Below are positions 11,072 through 22,760 of a stretch of 64,000 bases of DNA, piece after piece. The position numbers were made by a program, and so were the translations under genes. This stretch comes from Phytophthora hibernalis (Eukaryota; Oomycota; Peronosporomycetes; Peronosporales; Peronosporaceae): positions 62,001 to 126,000 of the forward strand of contig JAAKBF010000054.1 in the NCBI GenBank assembly GCA_012656075.1, in the 5' to 3' direction. The notes below the pieces were generated by a model that saw nothing but the letters and a program-made list of their open reading frames with translations, was not told the origin of the DNA and did no database searches. Each line of letters begins with the position of its first letter. Within the stretch, counting starts at the first letter, position 1.

Positions 11072-12751
11072 ATGTCGGAGAAGGCGCCACATGTGCTGGG
11101 CGGCACGCGGCCCAACGTGGACGCGCTTCCACCTGCCGGACGTGGACGAGACGTCCGCTCCTTCCATCTACACGCTGCAAGCCGAGGACGACGTGCCCGA
11201 AGTGACGACCATGGAGAGTCTGTGTATGAACTGCCACGAGGACGGCACCACCAAGCTGCTGCTGACTATGATCCCGTACTTCCGAGAGGTGATCCTTATG
11301 TCCTTCGAGTGCGAACACTGCGGCTTCAAGAACAGCGAAGTGCAGTTCGGCGGAAAGGTGCAGGAACAAGGCGCCAAGATCGAGTTGGACGTGACGGACG
11401 CTGCAGACCTCAACCGACAACTCATCAAGGCTGACGCAGGCGTCGTGTACTTCCCAGCGCTGGACTTTGAGATCCCGCGCGAGACGCAGCGTGGCAGTAT
11501 CAATACTATTGAAGGTGTACTGCAGAAGGCTATTGAAGACCTTCGTGAGAACCAGGAGCACCGTCGAGAGATCGACCCTGAGACGACAGAGAAGATCGAT
11601 GAATTCATTGCCAAGCTGGCTTTGATGTCGGCTGGCATCACGCTGCCTTTCAAGGTCGTGCTGGACGACCCTTGTACGTGAAATTTGGAGGCTTGAGGTG
11701 GGTTTTTCAGACACTGACGTGGGTTTTGATGTTTTGCAGCGGGCAACTCGCACATTGAAAACCCGCACGCACCAGCTGTTGACCCCAAGTTGAAGGTCTC
11801 ACACTACTACCGCTCGGAACAGCAGGACCTGGTCTGCGGACTGCAGCCGGATATGTCTCATGACACACCCTCACATGCCCCGCGCGTGCTGCCGCACCGC
11901 AACGAAGGCCTGGACAAGTTCGTGGAAGAAGCCAACATCGCCAAGAAGGAGGTGATCCAGATCCCAGCCAGCTGCTTCGCGTGCCAGGCGCCCGGGTTTT
12001 CGTGCATGTGTATGACGGACATTCCCCATTTCAAGGAGGTGATCATCATGTCGTTCAACTGTGAGGCCTGTGGTTTCAAGACCAACGAGGTGAAGGCCGG
12101 TGGCGCGATCCCGCCGCATGGTGAGCGCATGACGCTGAAAATTGATCCGAGCAAGGACCCAGACGTGTTGGATCGCGATATCCTCAAATCTGACTCGGCA
12201 TGCGTGAACATCCGGAGATTGAGTTGGAGATGGCACACGGGTCGCTGGGTGGACTGTACACAACGGTGGAGGGTCTGCTTGACAAGATTCGCCAGAACAT
12301 TGAGGAGGGCAACCCATTCGCTGTTGGTGACAGTGACGGTGGCCGTTCGCTGCTGAACGCCTGGCTGGCGCGCCTTGATGCTCTGAAGCGTGGTGCCGAA
12401 CCCTTCACGCTCATCCTGGAGGACCCGCTGGCCAACAGCTTCATCTACTCGCCGTACGGTGATGCCGATGACGACCCGTACATGACTGCTGAGAAGTTCA
12501 CGCGCACGGAGTTCGAGGACGATGTGCTGGGAATTACAGACATGAAGGTGGACAACTACTCGGCTGACGGACAGTCGTCCGGCCTGGGTAGCATTGCCGA
12601 AGAAGAGGGCAAAGTGGCTGAGCCGATTCGTAGTGACAAGGAGACCATGGGAGGCGGCCGTGCTATTGACCCGTCCAAATACCACCCGAACCCGACTGCA
12701 GTCATGGAGGTGCGACAGCAGCAACATCAGCAGGAGAAGGAACAGCAGTAG
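11072..12751 (+). CDS. ZPR1: ZPR1 zinc-finger protein
   Basis: ZPR1 binds translation elongation factor eEF1A and shuttles between cytoplasm and nucleus; it is also reported to assist eEF1A folding. The two tandem ZPR1 modules are clear. Each has a four-cysteine finger: CMNC with CEHCGFKNSE in the first, CFAC with CEACGFKTNE in the second. Each is followed by a beta-rich A/B domain; the second ends with EDPLANSFIYSP. A 66-base intron (11674-11739) joins in phase to give DDPSGNSHIENP. Two frame problems: near 12213 one C is missing from CCC, and near 11125 the start at 11072 (MSEKAPHV) joins RFHLPDVDE only if one CG unit is missing. A start at 11091 would avoid the latter. The 3' end overlaps the antisense ankyrin-TPR gene. 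Confidence 0.93.
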
Positions 12752-14765
12752 GATGAGGCTGCAATGGCGGATGTAAAGCAGACATGCAGGGAGTGCTTGG
12801 TGTCTTGTGACGCACACCCGCCATTGCGAATACAAGTTCCTCTACAAAATAGAAGACTCCTATTGCACGTTACCATTTTTGGTGTCAACGTATACCCTAA
12901 GTGCTCTAGTTGTGCGTGTACTGCTTGGGTGGACTTCGCAGCCACCGCCACCATGGCCAGGTTACTCTGCGCACGGCGGAATCGATCCTGTCTGGATGGA
13001 GATAACGGTGTTTCTCGATTATCAGTGGTGCTCGGACTTGGTAGTCTCATTATTCCAGCGAGCGAGCGTTTGAAGTACGTCTCCGCATCCTGTATCAATA
13101 ACGAGTTAATCCTACGCGTAAAATATTACGTGACTGCGTGACTGCTGCGGTGGCATACCTGGAAGTCGCCGACCAAGAAGCAACATTTGCCCAACGCATC
13201 AGTACACACTACAGTGTAGTCGTCTGTGACTCCAAACAAGTTTTCGGCGTGAAGTAAACATTGAGTGTACAGCTCACGCGCTTCATGCACTCGTTTCTAG
13301 AAACACACAATGTTGAGAATCCGACAACGATCAAAAACTCTTGGCTTTAGCTACCTGGCCAAGAAGAACTGCAGCTAGGCGTACAGTCAAATGGAATAGC
13401 TTAGCGTTGTAGCCACCTCCGTATCGCTCTGTCAGAAAACGTAAAAGAATCTTCAAGTATGTTTCAGTAGCTTCCAGCTTCCCCGCCTGCTCGTATGCGA
13501 TTGCTAGGTTTTCTAGTGCAACTAGCGTCTCGTGGTCTGTCTCTCCTTTCAAACTGCACAATTTATGAGTAAAAACCAACATGGAGTAGCTAAAGCTCAG
13601 CACGCACCCGGTGATTGTGTTGCACGCCTCCATAAAACAATCAATGGCTTGGTCATAGTGCTCACGCAGTAGAAGCAATTCACCGAGAACACTAACCCAT
13701 CGAGCCGTCTCCAGGTGAGTGCGACCGTGTGTCGCCTCGCACAGCGTGAGACCGTGATCAGCCATGGCAAATGCGTCAACTAGTTTCTTGCTGTCTCTAG
13801 TTCGCCGAATTGACTGTCAGACTTCCATCCTCCAAAATACCATTTCACTGAGAGTACTCACATGTATAGGTTCACGATTTTACTGAACGTCCCCAAAAGT
13901 CCAGGGTGGGCCTCGCCATAGCACTTCCGCTTGAAATGGAGTGCCTGGAGTTGTAACCGAATGCTCGGATTTGATTCTTCCGCGAGAGCGCGCTCAAATT
14001 CTTTGTGCGCGGTGTCATTAGCAATAAGTTGCTGTCGATACTCGGCCAACTCTGTACAAGTAAGACATCGTACCCATTGGTACAATGAGAACGTAAGTTA
14101 GTTCTGAAAAATATCGTACGGGTTTGCCGTTTAAAGAGCACCAACCTTCAGCGCTAAAACCTAGCGGTTTCCAGTCTTTCAACAATCGGATGTGATCTTT
14201 GCGGGCTAACAAGACTGCTAGATTTAGTGGGGTCTCGTCACCATTGTTTTTTCGCCGAACATCAGCACCACCTTCCAGTACCAACGTGACACACCGCAGA
14301 TCCCCCACCCAGCCGCCAAATGTAAAGGCGTATTTCCAAGCTACTGAAGTACAATGGATACGATGGACAGGAGTCATAGTCAGCATGAGTAGTTGCATTA
14401 TTAGTTTATTTTTTCGCATCTTACCCAGTCTTGTAGATCCACATTTGCACCTCGAGCGACGAGAAGCTCTACCAATGAACTGTGGCCGTACCGACAAGCG
14501 AAGTGCAACGGACTCCAACGTGTTAGCTACCGATGCAAGACAGATCAGATCAGATACACAACAATCGAATGCAAACCAAACTTCATTTGCGTACAGCTTC
14601 CTGAACATCAATTGAAGCAACGCCGTTGCGCTCTAGAATTGAGCGTACACGCTCCACTCTGCCAAATTGCGACGCATACCAAATTGTCCAAATGTTGCTA
14701 GCGGAGTCTTGCTCCATCTTCTGGATAGGTGACGGCATGCTTTTCTTGCTGGGGGATCCCGCCAT
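12727..14765 (-). CDS. Ankyrin-TPR repeat protein
   Basis: From 14765 the protein opens with ankyrin repeats: WYASQFGRVERVRSIL, then WSPLHFACRYGHSSLVELL, then a repeat read as TPLHLAAGW, and ETPLNLAVLLARKDHIRLL. After a linker come TPR-like helices (HFKRKCYGEAHPGLLGTF, ALENLAIAYEQAGKLEATE, HEARELYTQCLLHAENLFG, DAETYFKRSLAGI). At least six introns fit GT-AG rules; two near the end, about 13098-13175 and 13317-13371, join in phase. One G is missing from a GGGGG run near 14305, inside an ankyrin repeat. No catalytic domain is visible, so a scaffold role is the natural inference. The final exon, with a cysteine-containing tail, overlaps the end of ZPR1 by about 25 bases on the opposite strand; the true stop is less certain than the rest. 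Confidence 0.72.
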
Positions 14766-14985
14766 CGTGAAGGGATGTTTGAAAATGGTAGCGAAAATGC
14801 TGATCTCTTGAGCGAGTTAGTTATTTTTGCAAACTTGTGAAGTCGTTTCGCTGGCCAAGCCCATTTGGGGTCCCGGCCTTCAAGCGTTTTGCTTTTTGTA
14901 TTGAGAATCGACATGGAATGCTAGCTCTGTCGAGTGCATCTACGAGAAGCAACAGAGGTCGTGCTCTAAACACGCCAGCATCAAA
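14766..14985. promoter_or_regulatory. Divergent promoter, ankyrin-TPR and coiled-coil genes
   Basis: A 220-base spacer between two opposite start codons. No specific element was recognised. Confidence 0.4.
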
Positions 14986-17496
14986 ATGACCACCGAGTTT
15001 TCCGACATCTCAGGCGTACGTGTCAACACTTTGTGATATCGATTGGTATTTTCTCGAAAGCTTACGTGCTGTACGTGACTGCGTTTGACAGAACACCCCG
15101 TCGAGGAATAATGAGAAACAACCGAAGAAGCGTACTGGGCTATCTGGCCGAATGCGGCTACTGCCGATAGCAGATACATCGACACAGGGGGCGTATGAAA
15201 TGTTTTCGAGTAATAACACCGGCAATGGTATGGGCGGAGGCAAAGCGGACTCGTTTCTCAGAAACTAAAGAAAATCACGCACAAACGCGAGCTAATGGAG
15301 GCTGTACGTAAGACCAGCACGCCTATCATGTTACCTGGACGAGATTCACCACAAACCGGTTCAAATCGAAGTTTGCATGAGGGGAACGGAAGCAGTGCAG
15401 CACCAGAGACTGATTCAAGCCAACGTGACCTCGAGTGTCTAGAAGATGGCGTTCATCACAACGCTAGGAAATTTAACGAGCTCAAACTTATGGTGGATCG
15501 GAGGCAGCGCGAACTACATGGGTTATTGGTACGTCGTGATACAACGAAACTCGATAAAAGTTGTAGACAAGCACTAATATGTTCTTGTTGTACTTGTAGG
15601 ATGAACTACGCGTTCTGCAATTGGAAAACGAAGCGCTTAGCCGTATGCAGAACCGGGATACCCCCGTATCCAAGAAGAATATACAAATCAAGCAGCAGAT
15701 TGCACAGTGCACAACTAGCATGGAGGAGCAAATGCATTTGCGGCGGCAACTCGAGCATATGATTCGGCGATTACAAACCACGCAGCTACGCGTGGATGCA
15801 CAACTAACTGGTATGGCTGCAGCCGTCGACACTAGTGAGCGCGAAGTTGAAGAGGTGAAATTACTTTGCAGACAGCTAGAGGTTGGTAAGAGCCGCGCCG
15901 TTCAATTCTTGCAAGAGGTTCAATTACAACTACAGGTGGAACGCAAGGCACGAGCACGAGAGCTTGGAGATCACGAAGTTCGTGCTCGAAATTCGCAGAA
16001 AATGGAGTCGTGGCGATTGCAAAGGGCCCAAGAGCGTGCAGAAATGGTAGCTGAAATGCGAGGTGACTTGTCGGCTGAGGAAGAAGCTCGGCTCGTGCGC
16101 TGCATCGAGAACCGTGAACGAGCCAACGAGGCATTGCACGCTGCAAACCTAGTCAAGTCACAAAAGAATGCTGATTTTGAGGCTGTTCTTGCGGAGCTCA
16201 AACTAGCGATGGGAGCCTCGACTCTGCGTGAGGTCGTTGAAAAAATTGCTGCTCAAGCTGCTACCAGCCTCTCTCTCGACAAGGAGAAAACTCAAGCTGA
16301 GGAACGCCTCATCAGTGTTCGTCAAGAGAAAGAGGAGGCTTTCCAGGAACTGAATGAGCTGAAGGCGTCCGGTATTGGAGGCATTGAGCTCAACCGAGAA
16401 GTGTACAACACGCTAGAAAGCGAAATTCAACAAGCCAAGGCGGCACTCAAGGTGAATAAATCGGCTTTCGAGCGGTTGGATGGTGTCATGTCAGCCGTTC
16501 GACAAGGATCATTCGGGTTGGCACGGCGGCTCCAGGCTTTTGACGACGTTCTAGAAACTGGCATTGGTGATAACGCTGGGGCTGGAGGTGCTGGAAACAC
16601 AACCGGAAATGGAACTGGTTCGAGCGGCATGACACCGACGAACTCCATGCTGTCGTTGATGTCAGGCGGTGAACACGCAGGATACCTGGTCATGGCTGAG
16701 CTGAAGTTAACCAAAATCCTGGAAGTCGTGGGTCAGTCAAATTCATCCGTGAACAGTTTCGGTGGGTATGATGGAGCTGGGGCGGATGGTAATGGGGCTG
16801 GAGATGACAACTCCCTGGGTAACAACCCTGAAGATGGTAACAATTCTCATCTTGAGTTACTGGAAGACGGCCACGCACTTTGGTCACCTACAGCAAATAA
16901 TGATCCTCGTCTTCACGAAAACAACATTCGTGTTCGGCCAGCATCACGAGCGCTGCCGTCTACTGCATTAATGGCAGCTCGAATTGGCATGACTATCCCG
17001 GATAGTGATGATGAACCGGATTCAGCACGCACTGAAGTCTCTGCGACCGGATCGGATATTGACGGCCAGCAGATGAGCGTAATGGTGCCGTCGCGGGATA
17101 TCCTCAAATGAGCAGCTCGCGTCATTTCGCCGAAGTCATGCGCAAGAAAGAGGTGCAAGGGTTAATTTTCTTATGTTTGAGTTTCACCTTGAGACTCACG
17201 GCTTGGCGTTCTTTATGATTTGGTTCATGTAGTTGGTGGAGAAGCAGAAAGTGGCAGCGGAGAAGGGCATTTCGGACGAGGAGATGATGGCCAAGCTGCG
17301 AAAACGCAACCAGCTCGAAGCCGATGCTCGACTTGCCACTTCGCCGACCAAGTACGGTGCCGAGCTTTTCTTCGTCAAAGCTGCTGCCGCCGCGAAGGAC
17401 GTCATCGAGAATGAGGTGCCGAGCTCAACCAGACCAGTTCTTAACGCCAGTCAGTCTTTAGCCTTCGTCACACAAATGAACTTTAGCGATCTCTAG
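14986..17496 (+). CDS. Long coiled-coil protein, function not recognised
   Basis: The gene starts with a ten-codon exon (MTTEFSDISG), followed by an intron to 15090. After a basic, disordered head there is a long heptad-rich region from about 15450 to 16560, with runs such as QIKQQIAQCTTSMEEQ and RQLEHMIRRLQTTQL. A Gly/Asn-rich linker follows, then an acidic tail (PDSDDEPDSARTE) and a final exon with KRNQLEADARLATSPTKYG. Introns near 15528-15600 and 17150-17232 fit. One T is missing in TTT near 15254 and one A in AAA near 17109. The architecture recalls ciliary and dynein-docking coiled-coil proteins, but I see no diagnostic motif and do not assign it. Oomycetes make flagellate zoospores, so that idea is testable. 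Confidence 0.7.
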
Positions 17497-17600
17497 TCAA
17501 CACCAACACCGTCGAGTTGAAAACACAAAATTACTATTAGATCTGTATACCTTTGCGGACTTGCTTAGCTTCTGACCTCTTGCGTGGCAGTTCGAGCACT

Positions 17601-20600
17601 CTAACTGACGTTGCCCGTGCCACCAACTTGGTCAGGACAACGGTAATCCTCCGGTAACAGCGATCGTTGGAGTTTGTTGAAAGCAAACTGGCGCTTGCCC
17701 GTGTTCTTGAGCGCATTCTCGATACGCACACCATGGCTTCGCATAACAGAAACCGTGGCTGGAACGCGGTGTTCTGGCAGGTCGTGATGGCGCTGCAAAA
17801 TACGCACCTGCTCTAATGTCACAGACATGGCTGTGCGATCCTTGGCACTCTTGCATACCGTGACACGTCCACCACCAAGCTCCCGACACAGGTCCGAAGA
17901 CCGCTTCAAAATCTCAGTACGCTTCGTCTTGACCAGACTCTGCGCAGCTTCGTTGATACATGCCTCGAGAGCGCGTAGCTCCTGTGTAACTTCATCTTGC
18001 GTGAGATGCAGAGGTGATGTGATTGTTGAGTCAATAGACATGGCCTTGTAACGACTTGACCCGGTGCGACCACGACTGGAAGATGATAAACCACTTAAGC
18101 CGTTGGCAGGCATAGCTACCACAAGTCGACGGTACTTTTCGCAAAACGCCTTCAGAGGCTTCAGACTGCGGAAGTTGATGATATCTTGCAGCTCCGTCTT
18201 CGCACGCTCTGTGTTATTGGCAATCGTCTGCATTTCATTGATACCCTGCGAGAAAAGCACAGGCGTCACATGAATCTCACCGCCAGCAGCCAGGCGCTCA
18301 GGAAGCTCCACCTCGCTGGTGGCAACTTGCACTGTCACGATGTACCTGATGTGAGACCGCTTGGCCCCGTCTTGTTTGAGACAGTGACCTTAACAACGCC
18401 GGCCTCATCAGCCACGTCCTTGCGGCGTGACATACGGAACGAGAAACGGTTCATAGGCTTGTCACGGACATCTTGAATCACAAACGCCACACAACTCAAA
18501 TGCTCCACCGAGCCCGCCATGTCTTCCAACATGCCGATTTCCTTACCATGCGTAGACAGCAGTGACTCCACTTGAAAAAGAAAACCCAGGCTGGAAAACT
18601 GGCGCAGTATATCTTCGCCACGAACAACGTCCGGATTCTGAATTGCAACCTCCACTTTACGCACGAAACTGCATGTGAGCGACGCCATCGCTTGGGCAAA
18701 CGCGGAGTCCATGCGCAGCTGCAAGTCCCATTTGAGATCGTCGTATTCACGAACTTCCTCAGGCCACTTTGACAGGTCAAGGTCCGCTTCTGCGATCTTG
18801 GCCTCCATTTTCTTGCGTCTGTTCTGATAGGATAGAATGCCGCCCTTGTTGAATTTGTACACATGTGCTGCTGGTGCGCCAACAGTCGTAAAATCGTACG
18901 CAGATACTTCCTTCGATGACCGTCTTCTTTCGTCATTGATGAATGCATTTGTAGGTCCAATTAGTAGGTCCTGGATGTGCATATTAATTGGCACGAAGCG
19001 CAAATCCGACGACTTCTTCTCCACACTGGCCTTGAAGTAGTTCTTGTGTTTGTCACGGTTAACCAAGTACTGGATGTTTCTGCGAAGCATCGTCACATAC
19101 TCCTTGCGGCGTCGTACACGATCCTCGAGCCACTCGCGAGCCAAAGAAGAGTCTGTATCGTCCTGAATCTGACCGATCAGTGTGCCATAGAATCCCATGT
19201 TTTGCTTGCCCTTCTTTTGGTTGAGGAAGCTGTGTAGGTCCTCACGTGCGCGGTCTGCCTGCTCCTGGCGCTCAGCTGCAATCAACTCAATCAATTGGCG
19301 CGGAATTGCGTTAGAGTATACGCTTTCCTGTAGATCTTCCACCACAAGGCCGCCTCCACCATCCTCCGTATCGTACTGGAAGAATCGGATGATGTTGCCG
19401 ATATTCTTGTGGGACGAAGTCTCTTCGCGGTTCGAAATGTCCCCAGGCATCATGACCGTTTGCACGCTCAGCTCGGCGTTCTTAGCATTGCCCATCAAGA
19501 TACTGTTGATTTCACTCTGCAAAGACTGGAACTCCTCCAAGATCGCGCATGTGTGATCGTCCGATGGGTTGATGTTCAAGGAGTGGCCGCTTGCTGCTGC
19601 GTCAAGTACAGCCTGTGACGATGTCACAAACTCCAGCACAGGGTGGAACATAGTCATCTGGAACGATAGCTGCGGGTTGGAGGCCGTGTCTTGACTACGT
19701 GTGCTGGAGCTGGAACGATCCAAATAATTCGGCGAGGTGTCACGCTTTCCTAGCGTGCTTGCGTGCACCATGAAGCGCAATAACGTATTGGACGCGGGGC
19801 CGATCACAGGCACCTCCAGCACGGCGACGAAAGGGAAAATGGCGTGGGTTGAACCTGTTGTCAACACAGACTCTGTTTCACCCGTTACACCGACCGGCTC
19901 AGTGGTTCCCACACATTTCCAGGCAGTTGCGTTCGAGATGTTGTGCAGCGAGTTGCTGGAGGTGATCGTCTCTTTTGATGAGTAGAAGTCAAGTGACACA
20001 AAGCAGGCGCGGTCGAAGGTGGCCGGCAATTTGAGACGCACGATGATGCGCAAACGACTGCCAGGCTCATCGTTGTTCAGCATCGAATCGCCCATGCTAA
20101 GACGATCACGCAGCAGCTTGGAGTACGGCATGTGACTCGATGAACCAGACGATCGTGGTGTATAATTGAATACGTCCTCCTTGGAAGATTGGTCAACCGA
20201 AGGCGCCTCATCCTGCCGAAAGTTTTCCGTGCTCGGATTCCACTGTAAGAAGAGCAATAGCAATGGTGGTAAGCTGTGCGGCAGCCAAACGATGAAGATG
20301 TACCACACCACGTCAGAAAGTTGATTGTCCTCGCCCTTGTGAGACACATACTGCGCGATGTAGATGACCTGCGCTGAGACGTAAAGCACACACGTCGTGG
20401 CGATAATAGCGTAAAAGATCGTGAGAGACTTGCGGATCCGCGCATCTGACGGGTCTTCGTTCAGCATAAGCGTTCGTCCACGACTCATGACCATGCAGCC
20501 CAGCAGCATCAGCAAGAGTGTATAGACAATAAAACCTGTGCCAAAAGCCAAGTAGAATGCCTCCATGTCGCAGTCTTCAATGGCAGATCGAACAATCTTT

Positions 20601-22264
20601 CCCTCAGCAGCAATCGACAACGCACACTCTTCCTCCGACGAACACGACGTCGACCTGACGTCGTACACGCACTCCAATTTCTCTTCCGCCATCATCGACA
20701 CCACAATAATGAAGGCCAACACGCACAAATTAATCAAGATGTACGCCAACACGACTGGTGATGTAAAGCTAAGCTTCTTAAACCACTTGAACGACAGCAC
20801 AGTTGCCCAGTGAAAGCATAGCGACAGAATCATCGCGGTATTGAAGAAGTATTGCGCGGTGTACCAGTGGACATATGCCTTGGAAGGCTGGATGACCCAC
20901 ACGAGGTATCCACCAGTAGCTGCAGCAAATGAGAACAGTGCTGATATCGCCACCAAATCCGTCCAGAGCGTATTCACTGTCAACGGCAGGCCGTGCCACC
21001 GGATAATCACCAGAGAGAACAGAAAGCACGCGCCATATATCACTACCGTCACGATATCAAGCGGAGCAGCTTTGAGTGAGCGACTCGCGTCGTCCAGTGT
21101 GTAGAACTTGATAGGTGAGTTATCGACAGCAGAAGCGAGGCCTTGATACGCCGAGAGGTACACCTTGTCAATCGCCACCGAGTTGTTGGCAGGGTTCTGG
21201 AACGTCCCGAACGTAATGTTCACCGTGTCGCCGTTCTGGATGCTTCCTGTGAACGAGTCAGGAATCGTAAACGAGACATTGGACGCGCCGACAAACAGCT
21301 CCAGAGCCACGGACGCAGTACTTCCCGAGTCCGGCAGCAGCATCGACGCGGTCGTGACATTGGCAATCAAGTTGCCAAACTGCTCCTCATTGTCACTCGC
21401 TACACGCAGCAGAAAGAACGCTCCCGCACTGAGTACCGCGCCGCTCGTGACACTAAGCGTCACAGGGGTGGAGCTCATAATAATGGCGTCGTCCGCTTCC
21501 ATCGCCGTGTCCGTGAACATGCCGACCAGCTCGTACGAGTCGGACGTCAAATCCAGTTCAAAAGCCTGCTGCGTGCTGGAAGACGTCGATCCAGTATCAC
21601 TACTCGCCGACGCGAGACAGCCCGTTCCTTCAAACTTGATCGCTAATGACGTGGCCTCAGTAAACGTTCCAGGGCCCAGTCTCGTGGTCACTTGATCCAC
21701 CACAAAGTCGTAGCTGTTGTGCACCGACATGAGCATGCTCAGAGCGTCCGCGTCCAGTGCCATGACAGTGGCGTTCCCGTCCCTAGAGCAGTCCACAGAG
21801 GTCTCTGAAGTGCCTGCAAAGCAGTCAGATTCATCACCTTCCAACACCCAGAGCGTGGGCGTGTTGAGCGTGATTTCACATGAGAAATTGCACGAGGAAG
21901 CAGCCACCGACTTGGCTGTAAGGTCGAAGGTCTCGAGCATCTGCGGGAAGTTGTACGTGGACGAGGCCACGAGCGAGCAGTTGGAGCAGGTTCCATTGAG
22001 AGACGAGGCCACCGTGATGCTGGCCACGTCCGACAGGTCGCTGCCTTCGTCCACGTTCTGCAGGTCGGACGTTCTGCAGTCTCTGACGCAGTCCACCGGG
22101 TCCGTGTACAGAGTTCCGCTTGTATCTGTCGAGTAGAGGCACTTGTTGGCCTCACACTTGTAGGCTACAGGGGCTGGGAAGTTGTCCATGGCTGCGTCCA
22201 CCTGCGAGAGCAGCAGCGTCGCTAGAAGAGCCGTCGTGAGTCGTACAAAGCCACATAGGGACAT
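17601..22264 (-). CDS. 7TM receptor fused to INPP4-type phosphatase
   Basis: A single reading frame of about 1,300 codons encodes a signal peptide (start at 22264, hydrophobic run TTALLATLLLS), a cysteine-containing extracellular region of about 380 residues with several N-glycosylation sites, seven hydrophobic helices at about residues 400-675, and a cytoplasmic part of about 870 residues. The helices lie between about 21060 and 20240. The cytoplasmic end carries CKSAKDRTAMSVTLEQ, the CX5R active site of inositol polyphosphate 4-phosphatases (INPP4), and further down NTGKRQFAFNKLQ, also typical of INPP4. A start at 22474 would need a non-ATG codon. One G is missing from GGGG near 18366; the last 240 residues lie in the shifted frame. 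Inference: a receptor that couples an external signal to removal of the 4-phosphate from PI(3,4)P2. Oomycetes are known for such receptor-enzyme fusions (GPCR-bigrams). Confidence 0.88.
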
Positions 22265-22755
22265 GTTGGCATTCCGCGCCCTCGTGTCGCTCCTGTGCGT
22301 CGCCAGCTTGGACGGAGACTGCAGTCTGGACTGGAGATCAAGGGGTTGGTACGATGGAGGCGGCGAGCGTCTCCACGGTGTCGATGTGCCACTAGCAGAG
22401 CGGGAAGCGGCGGGTCGATAATGCGGGCGTTTCTCTCCGTCTTTCCTCTGCCGACAAGAGCCAGTGGGAGACACTTGTGAAATGTATGCCTAGGGATGCG
22501 GCTACGATCGGGCGCTGCTTGGGTTGCCCAAAAATTGACCTAAATGCGAACTTCACGGTACTGCGTCGCTACAAGGCAAAGACAGCTGCCACACGTGGTG
22601 CCTTCATGCACATGTGGGGTTGAGGTGCGGATGTCGGCTAATAACGACGGCGTCGCGGAAGTCGGACAGCTTACACGCGATTCATGAAGCCCCTGCAAAA
22701 TGAGACCTGACTCGGGGCGATGGGCCAAGGGCAACTATCTTATGGCAACTATGAA
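22265..22755. other. Intergenic upstream of receptor gene
   Basis: The first part is the probable promoter and leader of the receptor gene. From 22475 on I see no gene, only a short open frame that begins at 22720 and would run into the retrotransposon insertion point. Confidence 0.4.
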
Positions 22756-22760
22756 CGGAT
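22756..22760. repeat. Target site duplication, left copy (CGGAT)
   Basis: Identical to 29392-29396 immediately outside the other LTR; the five-base size is that of Ty3/Gypsy integrases. Confidence 0.92.

Noticed and set aside
12764..13141. Plus-strand open frame of 125 codons after ZPR1
   Set aside because: It lies opposite a better supported TPR exon and its introns, and shows no protein-like conservation signals.
19197..21695. Several plus-strand open frames opposite the receptor gene
   Set aside because: They are reverse-strand shadows of a single long, conserved frame.
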